Made by a program: the position numbers and the translations under genes
Assembly: GCA_037043235.1 (NCBI GenBank)
Contig: JAWRVZ010000488.1
Span: forward strand, 62,001 to 126,000
Direction of reading: 5' to 3'
DNA length: 64,000 bases
Source: Rhodeus uyekii
Taxonomy: Eukaryota; Chordata; Actinopteri; Cypriniformes; Acheilognathidae
Shown here: piece after piece, positions 20,690 through 31,699 of the stretch
Layout: every line of letters starts with the position of its first letter
Position numbering within the stretch: position 1 is the first letter of the stretch
Notes under the pieces: generated by a model
What the model saw: only the letters and a program-made list of their open reading frames with translations
Told to the model about the DNA's origin: nothing
Database searches by the model: none

Positions 20690-22402
20690 CAGTAATACCT
20701 CGGTTTACGAGCGACTTGGTATACGAGCAAATCATTGTATCGGTGTACGAGAAAATATTCCCTCACCCATGTGCAGTTCTGTGTGGAAAAAGTCCTAACG
20801 CTCAGCATCCTTGTGCGCATTTTTACATGAAATATCCTAATGACAGCCTCTCATAACACAGTCAGGAGGTTCCAACCCCTTTTATAACCCCTTAACTCAT
20901 TAATTGGCTCTATCATTCACCACAGTGATATTTTTATAAGTGATTTACAGAAGTTTTTACCTCACAATCTAAACATTAATTAATTGTGATCACTATTGTT
21001 CACGTAGTGAAATATACACGGTTTTAGCCAAATAATAAACAAAGTAATAGGGTTAGACAAATCATATTTTTATACAAACAACATATAAGCCTCTCCTACA
21101 AATGAGCACTGTTTTCATGTTCGTCGGACCTGCCGTTTCTCTGCAGTATTGGCAAAAGCGCAAGGAGTAAAATGTGACTTCTTACCCCGTGAGCGGGGCT
21201 CGTTTTAACAGACAGCGGGTTAGTTGTAACACCATGTTATCCAATGCAAGTTCATTCACGTATTTTTATTTGTTTAAAAAAGTTGCGTCTTGATGATCAT
21301 AAGCATAACTTTTTTTCCTTTATTTTTTACATTTGTTGTGTTTTGAACAATGTAATGACATGAAAAAACGTTTTAATAGGTTAACACAATGCAAAATATA
21401 TGATTATTGATGCAACTTGTTCAATGCCGCTTAGTGTTACAACTAACCCCGCGCTGTCTTGTTTACTTCAGGACCGGATAGCAGCCACTATGTGTTTTTC
21501 ACGTCTTTCAAAATGGTACCATCTTTTAGCCAAGATGGTAATCATAACAATATAAGATTAGACTAACAATCTTTCACACATTCTTTGAAAATCGAAAAAC
21601 AACTACTATAACAAAAAATATTTACATGCTGCCAAAAGAGTTTTTCCTGTGGTTCTCATCCAAACTTCTATGAAATTTCTCGAAAAATGGCCAGAAGACT
21701 GCAAACAGTCTGATGAAAAGCCCTTTAGCACGTCACATTTATGCCCCTGCAACTATCTAAAAAAATCGCTGTTACTATTTACCCCGCGTTACTTTGTGCC
21801 CCGCGCTCCCCTAGTTCTCTCGCGGCTCCCGCAAATTCGTTCGTTCGAGGCTCCCGCGAATTCGTTCGTTCGCGGCTCCCGCGAATTCGTTCGTTCGCGG
21901 CTCCCGCGAATTCGTTCGTTCGCGGCTCCCGCGAATTCGTTCGTTTGCGGCTCCCGTGAATTCGTTCTTTCGCGGCTCCCATGTTCCACGACTTTAACTC
22001 TGGATTATCACTCTTTGTTTTCTGCACTATTATAATAAATTCACTCATTTGCTTTCATCCTTGCTTTCCCCGCTCCCCTCTCCTCCCTCCTCTCTCTCCT
22101 CCAAGCAGGCTGCTCAAACCTGCCTTGCATTACAGTAAATTGTCAAGTATTTCTAGAGTTTACTAATTAATAATTGTCAATTATTAATGAGTATTTATCT
22201 AAGATCTTAATGGTTACAATTTTAACTGCAATTAATAGGGTAAAACCAAAAAAATATTAAAAAATGGGCATTTGTGGTCATGTGGAACGAATTAATTGAA
22301 TTTTAGTGCATTCTTATGGGGAAATTTGTTTTGGTGTACGAGCATTTTGGTTTACGAGCTCGCTCTTGGAACGAATTAAACTCGTAAACCGAGGTATTAC
22401 TG
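20690..22402. mobile_element. Pogo/Tigger-like element, long copy (TTTACGAG TIRs)
   Basis: Starts CAGTAATACCTCGGTTTACG and ends with its inverse (CGTAAACCGAGGTATTACTG), flanked by TA on both sides. Length 1713 bp. It shares its outer 300-400 bp on each side with the 699-bp copy at 60737-61435, but carries about 1 kb of additional interior (about 21020-22060) with a 25-bp minisatellite. The extra interior encodes no recognisable transposase; either the long copy is closer to the ancestral form or it received an insertion. Confidence 0.85.
21820..21980. repeat. 25-bp minisatellite, about 6.5 units
   Basis: Units begin CGCGGCTCCC at 21821, 21846 (CGAGG variant), 21871, 21896, 21921, 21946 and 21971: an exact 25-bp period. 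Each unit continues GCGAATTCGTTCGTT. Five units contain GAATTC, giving regularly spaced EcoRI sites, and CpG density is far above the surroundings. The period is not a multiple of 3, so the repetitive open frames on both strands are shadows of the array. Confidence 0.95.
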
Positions 22403-23063
22403 TATCTATTTTTCCTCAAACAGAGCCCTCTGAAGCATTTCTTAAATGGACATGCACACATCTTGCAATGACTCCTGAGAAAGATTTACCATGCTTTATT
22501 GAGAATATTGTGTTATAGAGTGCACTGCGCCAATTCAGCAACACAAACATTACCCCGCTGTGTTGGATCATTGATCTTCTCCTGTAATCGCATAGATGTG
22601 TACAGTTAATCTCAAAGCTATAGAACAGCGTTCAGGTCCTCTGTTGTCCACATCAGAACATAATTCCGCACACTCATCATGACTGCTGTGATGCCGTTTA
22701 CTGCACACTATCTGTTTCTGTTGAAATGAAATTGATCATCAAACCGATGGAAAGAACCTAGTAGGAATTTCTGTGGAAAAGGATCAGAGTTATTGATATG
22801 CAAACATGTTCTACTGTATGACTCCAGTTTCTCTCAGAATTTGCAACACTTGTGGCAAACATGGGATATTCTTGGAAGATATTGGAAGGTTTTTGGAAGG
22901 CACTTGACAAGGTTTTCAGTTTTGCTTCACATCTTGATGAAAACCCACCAAATCATTAATTGTAACTATATATATATATATATATAAAACAATTTTTATA
23001 TATTAAAGACTTTCATTCATTAAATAGATTTTTTACGTGTCTCTTCAGAATACATATGAATAA

Positions 23064-23066
<3 letters not shown>
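22403..23066. other. Interelement spacer, nothing recognised
   Basis: AT-rich sequence between the pogo/Tigger element and the TA array at 23068. It may include remains of the Helitron-like element interrupted at 20690, but no supporting motif is seen. Confidence 0.4.

Positions 23067-23067
<1 letters not shown>

Positions 23068-23108
<41 letters not shown>
23068..23108. repeat. (TA)n microsatellite
   Basis: About 20 TA units directly abut the 3' tail of the SINE described next. Confidence 0.9.
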
Positions 23109-23111
<3 letters not shown>

Positions 23112-23401
23112 ATTCATTACATTTCTATAGCGCTTTATCAAAGACTTTTCTCAAAGCGATTACATGGACGGGGGAATCTCCTCAACCGCCACTAGAGTGC
23201 AGTCCCCACCTGGATGATGCGACGGCAGCCATATTGCGCCAGAACGCTCACCACAAACCAGGTTATTGGTGGAGAGGAGACAGAATGATGAAGCCAATCA
23301 GAGTATGAGGAAGCCATCATGGACAAATTTGGCCAGGATGCCGGGGTTACACCCATACTCTTGCGAAAGACATCCTGGGATTTTTAATGACCACAGAGAG
23401 T

Positions 23402-23436
<35 letters not shown>

Positions 23437-23640
23437 TGCTCGTTTCAGTACAGTGTCCACCTTCACTATACTGGGGCGGTAGGACCCACATGGACCAGAG
23501 GGTGAGCACCCCCTGCTGGCCTCCTAACACCATTTCCGGCAGCAGTCTCCCATCCAGGAAAATGACCAAGCACAGCCCTGCTTAGCCACAGTCTCCACAG
23601 TTCTGGGCAAGAATGGGCTATAAAGTCCGCTGCCTGGGAT
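23109..23640 (-). mobile_element. 5S-rRNA-derived SINE (SINE3-like), full-length-type copy
   Basis: Read on the minus strand, the 3' tail (ending at 23109) gives AAAGCGCTATAGAAATGTAA, an L2-like LINE tail. The body contains the fish repeat words GGATGCCGGGGTTACACCC and CCTCGGTTTATCGTCTCATC (plus strand). The head near 23540-23600 (CAGTCTCCCATCCAGGAAAA, CCCTGCTTAGC on plus) is a diverged antisense match to 5S rRNA. Head plus LINE-like tail is the SINE3 arrangement. The 5S part is more degraded than in the copy at 27674. Confidence 0.65.
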
Positions 23641-23699
23641 AAAAGGTCCCTCCTGACCACCAAAGAGGTCTGAAAGCCACACTACGTGAGATGGTCCTT

Positions 23700-25570
23700 G
23701 TCCAGACGAACTATCTATAATTCCCGGGAGCAGAGTGATTGTGGTAAAAGAATACTAACTTAGCCTCAGGCATGTCTGTACCAAATGCTCTTTATCACCT
23801 TGGGGTAGAGTCTCTTTTCCCTGGGCCTCAGCTCCTGCCTCAACAAGATGTCTACTCCTAGGTCTTGGGTTAATGGGATGTGAATAGCTCGAAGAGAGAG
23901 CAGTTTCCCTAGAGACCAAAGGAGGATCTGTTGTGCCAACTTGTGAACAGGACACAAAAACCCACAATATGATTTATGTAGGGGACTATTGATGTGTTGC
24001 CTGTACTGGACAGGGTGATGCACACGGTGACAGGGTGATGATGTCGATGAGCATGGGGCAAAGCCGGGCTGACAACAACACAGAATTACACACAACGCCT
24101 AAGATTATGGTCCTCAGGAGAGGATAAAGCACACTCTTCTTCATGTACAGTCTCAGTCCCAGCTCCTAGTGGCGAGAACCACTAACTGACGTGACTGAGC
24201 GAGAATCAACAAATCGTTGATAATGTTCAAAAGATGGATATACTGGAATACAGTTTCGTGAAGGTGCAAGGTGAAAGAGCTACCCTGAATAGAAGAGTGC
24301 GAAAAAGTGCGATAAAGTGACAAATCAGTCCTCTGTTCTGATTTGTCAATAATTGTTTTGCCTAGACCTCCCCAGTGCAATCCGATGCACGGGCGGCAGC
24401 TAGGAAAACCTGCCTCGGACCTGTGGGTTCTAGCTCCCTCGGGATACCAGGGACGACACAGTGGTCTGTACAGGGCACCATAGAGACAGTGGCACCGTCT
24501 GCTGAGGTATAAACCATGTCCTGATGGAATTGTCATAACCAGAGCCTGAGCAGGACCTACTGAAAGATATCTGCGACCAGAGATTCTACTAGGGGAAACA
24601 GCCTCTCGAGGCTGTCCAGGAGGGAACACCAGGAGTGAGTGCTCTAGGACCCTCCTCGGAGGAGGCAACTTCACCAGTGCAACTCAACGCACGGGCAGCA
24701 AGGAAAACCAGCCTGACTCCACAATGAGAAAGAGATGGCAAAAATGGCCTGCATGGCAGAGATCCAAGATAAAAACCACTCCTGAGCTATTCCCTGGGCC
24801 TCAGCCCCTGCCTCAACAAGATGTTTACTCCTAGGTCTTGGGTTCCTGGGATGTGAATTGCTCGAAGAGAGAGCAGTTTCCCTAGAGACCAAAGGAGGAT
24901 CTGTCATGCCAACTTGTGAAGAGGACACAAAAACCCACCATATGATTTATATAGGGGGCTATTGATGTGTTGCCTGTACTGGTGGAGCCGAGGGTGGGAG
25001 GAGCCAGGGCAAAGCCGACAGGTCGACAGGCCGAGGTGGAGAGAAGGCATCCGAGGCCGGAGGTGGAGCCAAGGGATCCCCAACTGCCGACGAGGCTGGA
25101 GCTGGCAGGACCTGTGACTTCCCCTCCCGGCAGGGTTCTTCCAGTGGTGGCGCAGGACTGACGACCTCCAGCGGAGGCAGGGCTGGAGGACTTGCAGATG
25201 AAGAAACGAATATTGATGATATTGATGGTGGGATAGGGTGGGAAGCAGTACCTTATGTGTTGACTGACGGGTAGTCGCGGGATCAGGCTCTGAGCTCTGG
25301 GCAGCAGCCCTGTGTGTCCTCCACGCAAGCAGGTCTGCCAAAACAAAAAAAACAATCCACAGCTTTCTTGGCCATTGCTGAGCTTACTGGGAGCTGCAGT
25401 CTCTTCCGGTGCCACTGGGCGCCCAGGAACAATTTTCTGGCCGGCGACAGGCTGCTCCGGAATGGTCCGCACCCAGGTAAGCAGCCCTGTGAAGTCTCCA
25501 GGCTCGTACAGCTGCCGCATCATAAAACAGACTCACCATCCTCTTGGCCATGGCTGGGGTGACTGGCTCC
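23700..25570. repeat. Unclassified dispersed repeat block with internal duplication
   Basis: GC-richer than its surroundings and built of related blocks. A 189-bp segment at 23821-24009 recurs in the same orientation at 24794-24982 with about 11 differences. Short blocks around CGATGCACGGGCGGCAG (24384) and CAACGCACGGGCAGCAA (24681) also repeat. The minus strand has an open frame at 24882-25523 starting MMRQLYEPGDFTGLLTWVRT and rich in Pro and Ser. I do not recognise the protein. The block could be the remnant of a retroelement with repeated ends, but no reverse transcriptase, integrase or clear LTR ends are visible. Confidence 0.45.
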
Positions 25571-26089
25571 ATTATTTATTTCATTTAATTTCAAAAAAGT
25601 CTTTCTTAGGCGACAAATGCACCAGAAGTAAAGTCAGCTTTGATGTTTAACCTTACTGACTCGTTATTTGACTACCTATTATTTTTAATAAAATAAAATA
25701 AAATTGAAATCTTCAAGATGATGTCAATCGAGATAATATAGCATACTATAGTAGAATTAGTTTATCCTAATGGTTCATCAAAATTAGCAGTTAGAGGTGT
25801 TTATCTGTGTCTTCAACTGTAAGTTTAAATTCAATACTGCAGCATAATAAACAACATAATCTAGTAAGTCACAGCAACATAGCCTCTCAGAGTCTTGATC
25901 AGTGACTGCATGTGACATATTTTGGGCTGTTTTGTTATGAATGATTGTGCAGGAAAAACAAGTACGGTATATTGCACTTTACAGGCACAATTGTTTTGCA
26001 TGTGTTTCAATTGCATATCAAACTCAGAAGCAGGAAATTACTTCAACTATCCTTTAAGTTTTACAAATTATAAACATTCAGTCCAAGAC
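25571..26089. other. AT-rich spacer, nothing recognised
   Basis: No repeat ends, ORFs or RNA motifs were noticed between the GC-rich block and the next finTRIM relic. Confidence 0.5.
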
Positions 26090-26521
26090 CTGCTTTAAAT
26101 AAAAACACTGAATAAGACTGAACTCCAAACTGCTGTTCCTGTAGGAGCTGATGATGTGGTGTGTGATTTCTGTACTAGAAGAAAACACAAAGCAGTCAAG
26201 TCTTTTCTGGTGTCTGAAACACAGGAGACACTAAAAAACATTTTGTACTTTCAGTTTCATATATAAGAGGATATTTACAGAGCTCATCTGTTCCATTTAG
26301 AGAAGATGTTTGGAGGTCTCACAAATAATCAGACATTGAGAAAGCCTGCAGAGTCAAGCTGAAGAACTCTTGGCGCAGATGATCGATGATCTGAGTTTTT
26401 CTCCAGGTAACACCATAATCTTTTATAGAAAGCTTTATTGATTTTAGAAAACAGAGTTGATTATCAATGAAATATTTCTGTATTCTAAATTTACTTTGCT
26501 GTTTTTTGTGTTTGTGTAGAG

Positions 26522-26566
<45 letters not shown>

Positions 26567-26840
26567 TTATATATATATAGAGAGAGAGAGAGATTATATA
26601 TATAGAGATTACATATATATGATTATATATAGAGAGATTACGGTCTCTATATTATCCTCCTCTCAACTGACACACAAACTGCAGAATTTCTGCAGAAAGG
26701 AGATTTAAAAGATATCTGGTGGCGGTAAAGTACTGGTGACACATTTATTGTGAAGTACAGTAGAAAATAAAAATGCATCCGGTCCAATGCCAACTCTGAA
26801 TGTGAGAGCAGAAATAAGCTCCTAAAGTATAAGTTTACAT
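26090..26840 (+). pseudogene. finTRIM-like pseudogene (relic B)
   Basis: 26100-26235 decodes, with breaks, to KTELQTAVPVGADDVVCDFC and TRRKHKAVKSFLVSETQETL (the stretch between RING and B-box in relic A's family). 26262-26400 keeps coiled-coil text (RIFTELICSI, RRCLEVSQII, QAEELLAQMIDDL). 26678-26740 gives FCRKEI and KISGG-like words, and 26780-26840 the CESRNKLLKYKF segment. Microsatellites at 26521-26640 interrupt it. It is older and more broken than relic A and lacks a start region. Confidence 0.7.
26521..26640. repeat. AT/AG microsatellite cluster
   Basis: Alternating TA runs with short (AG)n inserts inside relic B. A purer (AG)n run of about 30 bp follows at 26841-26870. Confidence 0.9.
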
Positions 26841-26874
<34 letters not shown>

Positions 26875-27224
26875 AAACAGATTTATACACTTTAAACATC
26901 AACTGCATCTCTTTTGCAAGCCAATTGTGTTCACGATTAATCTAATTAATTGAGTTCATTACAAAAAATATTTTACTTAGAAATACACGTACACCTATTT
27001 CAGCTTTTGATTATGCTTGTGTCACGATTATGTTTTGTTCTATGGTCTCATTATTTTGATATCCTGCTCTGTTTCCCTTTAGTTAGTGTAATTGCTCTGT
27101 TTAGCTTTGGTTTTCTTGGTTTCTGATTATTTCCCTATTTGTTCCTATTGCTATGTATGTTATTTGCTTTGTTGGCACTAATTCCCTGTATTTCACTCAC
27201 TAAACTATATACAATCTTCAGCCG

Positions 27225-27673
27225 ATCTCTTTTACCTTAATCATCCATCAACTCTCTTCTGTCACGACACTTCCTGAACTCCGAGGGAAAGTTTGGAATA
27301 GTCCATTTCGCACTGAATGACAGGGATGGCTGGAATAGTCCATGTAAGAAGGGGAACACTTTTTACAGTCCTGCTCTCCTATTGGTCAGCATCGCTCCCA
27401 CCAGCCTCTCCTGTTAGCATAAACTTTTTTCTAATCAGTAACCATGGATGTGAAGATTGTCGCTGAAGTGAAAGGGAAGAAGAGGGTGCTTTTCATTCAG
27501 ACGAAAAGGGAGATTATTGAGAAGTATGGAGCTGGGATGTGCTTCATCCCATGCTGAAAATTGTGTTTTTGTAGGGCTTGGAACGGATTAGGCAATTAAC
27601 ATGTAAAAGCCTGACCGACATACGAAAAGTTCGACATACGAAACCAACCTCGGAACGGATTAATTTCGTATCA
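27225..27673 (-). mobile_element. Pogo/Tigger-like element, truncated copy (TTACGAA TIR)
   Basis: Reverse complement of about 50342-50790 in the element at 50325-50985. On the plus strand, 27444 onward reads ATGGATGTGAAGATTGTCGC and decodes to MDVKIVAEVKGKKRVLFIQT, then KREIIEKYGAGM. This looks like the N-terminal DNA-binding start of a pogo/Tigger transposase preserved inside a non-autonomous element. The terminal TIR bases are lost where the copy meets the 5S-SINE at 27674. Confidence 0.75.
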
Positions 27674-27843
27674 CTATACTGGGGCATTAGGGCCCACACA
27701 GACCACAGGGTGAGCAACACCTACTGGCCTCACTAACACATCTTCAAGCAGCAACCTAGGTTTTCAAGGTCTCCCATCCAGGAACTGACCAGACTCAATG
27801 CTGCTTAACTTCAGTGGGCAACCAGTCTTGGGCTACAGGATGA
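27674..27843 (-). mobile_element. 5S-rRNA-derived SINE head fragment
   Basis: On the minus strand the head reads GAAGTTAAGCAGCATTGAGT, then TGGATGGGAGACC, closely following the middle of vertebrate 5S rRNA (GAAGCTAAGCAGGGTC ... TTGGATGGGAGACC). The remainder (ACTATACTGGGGCATTAGGG on plus) matches the body of the copy at 23109-23640. The L2-like tail is missing; the fragment ends at the truncated pogo/Tigger element. Confidence 0.75.
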
Positions 27844-27852
27844 TATTTTCAT

Positions 27853-28287
27853 GACAAATGACAGGAAGCAATATGCAAGTAACAGATTTATTTGAAATGA
27901 TGGAAAGTCACTGAGATGGAATTCACTGGTGATGTAGGGACTGAGATGGTCAGATGACTTGAAGTGATGAAGGTGCAGGTGAGACGAGATAGACAATCCA
28001 GAGAAGAACAATCCACGGTGCACACCGAACAGAAACATGAAGACCGGGACTGGATCGCAGACAGGAACAGGCAAGGACTCACGGCACAAGACATCAAACA
28101 ACGATCTGACAACGGAGACGAGACGTGAGTGAGTATAGGTAGGGTGAATGAATGAGCTGCAGCTGGTGCGGTGATGAGTGGCAGCTGATGACACTGATTC
28201 TCCATGGGGCCTGGAGTGCGCCCACTGACACACATAACAACAATGACACGTGACAAGCAGGAAGCGGTGCATTTATAAACCATGACA
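27853..28287 (-). mobile_element. Probable solo LTR (TGTCATGG type)
   Basis: The minus strand starts TGTCATGGTTTATAAATGCA at 28287 and continues for about 435 bp, with an AATAAA-like AAATAAATCTG near 27886, ending near CATTTGTCATGA. Size and terminal TGTCA resemble LTRs of fish Ty3/gypsy elements. It sits right behind the head of the 5S-SINE. No clear target duplication was found, so both edges are approximate and this could be another repeat type. Confidence 0.45.
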
Positions 28288-28289
28288 TA

Positions 28290-29807
28290 TGGCTAGTTAA
28301 TTTAGTGTAATGGATCCACTTGGTTTTTTTGGTATTAGTAAAGCTTAATTAATTACAACAATTTAAGTTTTGATTAAAAAAAACTCAGCCAGCCTATCTT
28401 TGACGTTACAAAATATGGAAAACTTGTTCTGCTCTTTAGAGAGACTGAGGTGAACTAATACTTCATCGTTGAAGTCATCGTTGCCATATTGGGGTGGCCG
28501 AAGGAGATGTGGGTGTCTCCTTCAATGTAATTTCGTTGGCAAGGCGCAAGAGGTGTGTTCTGAAATTCCAAGTGAACAGTCCTGATTAAAACAAAACACC
28601 ACGCCCCACACACAAGACAAAAAACACAGACAGGAGAGCAAACGGATTGAGCACATTTGAAGCCGCTTACTCACATGAAGACACGTCAAAACAGTAGTGT
28701 CAGGGCTCTCACAAAAACAAGAATAGCAGACCGAAGTGACAGACCCTGACATGTCTCCAAATGTTCATCCATACGGTCTAAGAGTGTTGTATGATGCATT
28801 CTCTTCAAAACAACTCTTTCTCTTAGTGTTGACTCTTTCAGCAAGTCCATTTCAAATCTTAGAGACAATGGTGCAGCACAATCATTTATTTGAGCTGTTT
28901 TGCCATTCTTGTTTGAGCTGTTTTACCATTCATTCACCTTTCATGTGTGAAGGTGGTGTTGGATATGGTCTACCTAAAGTCTGGTGTGGTAACTGATATA
29001 TTTCCTCTTGGTGTATGAACTATGGTGCCAATGTAAAAAGTAAGCCTTATCTTGGGAAATGACTTGGCTGTCACCACCCCTCGCACACACACAATTCTAA
29101 TTATTGTAAACACAGCCTTCTTCCTTCTACGTGTCCTACTTCAGTGACCCATGCAAAGGCTCAGAAGAAGGAAGTTGCAACCCTTTCTGACTCATTCGTG
29201 AATCCTGCACTAGATTCTATTTAGTATATTCTTTCTGTTAAGCCCAAGTTGGTTCCTTCTGAATCTGCTGAACCAGTTGAGGAAGCTTCAGTCCCTGAAA
29301 ATGGCTAGCAAGCATTCAGTCACTACTTGAGGGAATCAAGTAGCAAGCCAAATCAAAATATTTAATCTTTTTTTGAAAGTTATTTGTAAACCTTTTTTAG
29401 GAAGATGAATCTTTTGTTAGTTATTTTGGCCTTGTCCTCTCCAAAAACTTTATCCCCATTGATGAATTAAAATCTTTTTTCATGTTTCTAAAAGTTTTCC
29501 AACCTGCATACACTCTGTACAGTATAATACCCAATTAATTTTGGAATCTTATTTCTGAGCTCTAATTTCCAACCAGAGAATTGTTTAATTAACATCCCAG
29601 AAGTTGCTCTCATGGCCATTTCTAAGAAGTCTGAACATGCATATCTAGCCTCCAATTTGAAAATAAAAATGAAATTGTTGTTTGGCTCTGTCCTCTCCCT
29701 TAGTTTAAAGTTCATAAAATATAATGTTAGGATCCCAAGGATGAAATTCGTTTTCTCTAGATTGCACTGATAGGAACAATTCGGAAATCCATTGCCGCTT
29801 GTATATA
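28290..29807. other. Intergenic sequence, no gene recognised
   Basis: Mixed sequence. 28500-28760 contains a stretch bounded by TGTCAGGG and CCTGACA words that may be another LTR piece. 29150-29310 reads partly open (KPKLVPSESAEPVEEASVPE), possibly a retroelement gag relic. Neither can be assigned to a family from sequence alone. Confidence 0.35.
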
Positions 29808-30240
29808 CAATGGGTACGGAAAGTATTCAGACCCCCTTACATTTTTCACTCTTTGTTATATTGTAGCCATTTGCTAAAATCATTTAAGTTAATTTTCCTC
29901 ATTAACAAACACACAGTACCCCATTTTGACAGAAAAATACAAAATTGTTGACATTTTTGCAAATTTATTAAAAAAGAAAAACTGAAATATCACATGGTCC
30001 TAAGTATTCAGACCCTTTGCTCAGTATTTAGTCGAAGCACCCTTTTGCCATGAGTCTTTTTGGGAAAAGACTTGCCATACAGCCATGAGTCTTTTTGGGA
30101 AAGCATGCAACACGTTTTTCAGACCTGGATTTGGGGATCCACTGCCATTCCTCCTTGCAGATCCTCTCCAGTTCTGTCACGTTGGATGGTAAACGTTGGT
30201 GGACAGCCATTTTTAGGCCATTAACTGGCATCATAAGAAG
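29808..30240 (-). mobile_element. Tc1 transposon fragment (family 2), transposase antisense
   Basis: The left end CAATGGGTACGGAAAGTATT, preceded by TA, is the terminus of a widespread fish Tc1 family. On the minus strand, 30234 down to 30028 decodes to KMAVHQRLPSNVTELERICK then EEWQWIPKSRSEK, the C-terminal part of a Tc1 transposase. The copy stops at 30240 and lacks its other end. Confidence 0.85.
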
Positions 30241-30454
30241 ACGGAATGACTTGTTCTCGACAATCTAATGCCTAGAAACACATTTCTGCCGAGTGAAAGG
30301 TCACATAACCCGTCACCCATGTGGTCAACGAAGGTATATTTTTGACTGCCTGCTTTTGTGTGGAAAATTACTCGTTTTGTTTACCTTTCTTTCTTTCTCA
30401 GCCAATCGGAATCATTTAACTTTCAATAATGATGTAGTTAGTACCGTCTGTTAG

Positions 30455-30899
30455 TGTCACGGTTCGCAAATTCTTTGTTTCCTAGAACTGCCTGTGTATG
30501 TATGCGAGGGGAATGTGGGAGGCGTGGTCACTGATCACCGCCACCGTCATCATCACCCACACCTGATCCAGATTTCCTCTGCCTATTTACCTATTTACTC
30601 TTCACCCTTGTTGTCGAGTCGATGTCTTCAGTGTGCGCCCTCCTCGAGTTTGTCTATGTTCCTGCTTCCCGGTGTCAGTGGCTTCCTGTGTCCAAGTGTC
30701 TGCTCGTCAGCGTGTCTCCGTGTTCCCGTGTTTCGTGTTCACTTCCACGCCGCGCACCTTGGGGATTACACAGCATCACGCCTTCACCTACAAGCCCATT
30801 GAGTCTCTGCGCTGCCTGCATTCCTGGAATTTATGAGTTTCATTTCACCTTCAGTAAACTATTATTCGCAATTGAATCCAGTCTCTCTCGTTCCTGACA
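30455..30899 (+). mobile_element. Solo LTR with perfect 5-bp target duplication
   Basis: The 445-bp segment starts TGTCACGG and ends TTCCTGACA, giving the inverted terminal TGTCA/TGACA of LTRs. It is flanked by GTTAG at 30450-30454 and 30900-30904. No internal retroelement genes are attached, so it is most simply a solo LTR left by recombination between two LTRs. Orientation is inferred from composition. Confidence 0.85.
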
Positions 30900-31100
30900 G
30901 TTAGAGTATAATTGCTGTGAGAATGTGATTGTAAGTAGGGTGGCCTACGAACTCCTTGTAAAACTTGGAACTGGCTTCTGCTGATGAAACTGCAAACTAA
31001 ACTTCACAAAAATTTCTTCTATTGACTGCACTTCTGAGTCCTGGTCTTCATTCATCATATCTGGTCCTCGGGTCCTCTGGTCCATCATATCTGGTCCTCG

Positions 31101-31230
31101 GCAACCGTAGTTAGACACTTATGGATATCTATATCGGCAATAGATTTCAGCAGATGATTTTGCTGAACCAAAACAATACATTGAGACGAAGGTGTCAGCT
31201 AATACGACATTAAAAAGTTACCATAGATTT
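31101..31230 (+). repeat. 130-bp duplicated segment, copy 1
   Basis: Begins GCAACCGTAGTTAGACACTT and ends CATAGATTT. It matches 36088-36217 in the same orientation at 128 of 130 positions by eye. It lies just before finTRIM relic C. Flanking sequence outside the 130 bp is not similar. Confidence 0.95.
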
Positions 31231-31239
31231 TCATTTCAA

Positions 31240-31560
31240 GACATCTTTTCATTACAGAGAGCTCAGAGAGTATTGCAGCATCACTGACAGTTCCTGTGAT
31301 TATGTGGGAGAATCAGTCTTTCAAATGAGATTGAAACTGAAGAATTTCTGCAGAAGGATTGACGATATCTGGTGGAGGTAACTGGATGCTCATTTGTTCT
31401 TATTTAAACAATTAAATATAGTAGTATAAAAAAATGAATATGGAATTTATATAGATTCAGTTCTTTTACAAGCAGTATTTCTGATTTCCACAGTGAGATA
31501 CATCCAGACCATTGACAACTCTAAATTTGAGAGCATTAAAAGAGCTCAACAATGTTTTAC
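31240..31560 (+). pseudogene. finTRIM-like pseudogene (relic C, coiled-coil to linker)
   Basis: Broken frames give SLQRAQRVLQHH near 31255-31285, then a stretch ending KLKNFCRRIDDIWWR near 31335-31378. This parallels the text after the coiled coil in relics A (LGDFCTEEIEK) and B (FCRKEI). A splice-like AG precedes TGAGATACATCCAGACC at 31495, as in relic A at 18770. Nothing of the RING or B-box remains. Confidence 0.55.
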
Positions 31561-31699
31561 TTTATTTCAACTTCTAATTGTGTGTAGTGCAGTTTTTTAT
31601 ATACATTTATGTCCAATATAAAGAGTTACATCTCAGCTTTACTCTCCAAAAAAAAGAGTTCTCTACGGTCTATTTAATCAGCATACCAGTGGTTGCTCT

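Noticed and set aside
21820..21980. Regular direct repeats resembling a CRISPR array
   Set aside because: Repeats are contiguous with no spacers, no cas genes are present, and the genome is vertebrate.
21779..22048. Repetitive Arg/Glu/Ser-rich and Ala/Asn/Phe-rich ORFs
   Set aside because: Shadows of the 25-bp minisatellite, which is open in several frames on both strands because the unit lacks stops.
24882..25523. 213-codon minus-strand ORF as a host gene
   Set aside because: Lies in a block with internal direct repeats, has no domain and low-complexity composition; kept as an unclassified repeat instead.
27762..27843. A functional 5S rRNA gene
   Set aside because: Only part of the 5S sequence is present, with many substitutions, and it continues into SINE body sequence.
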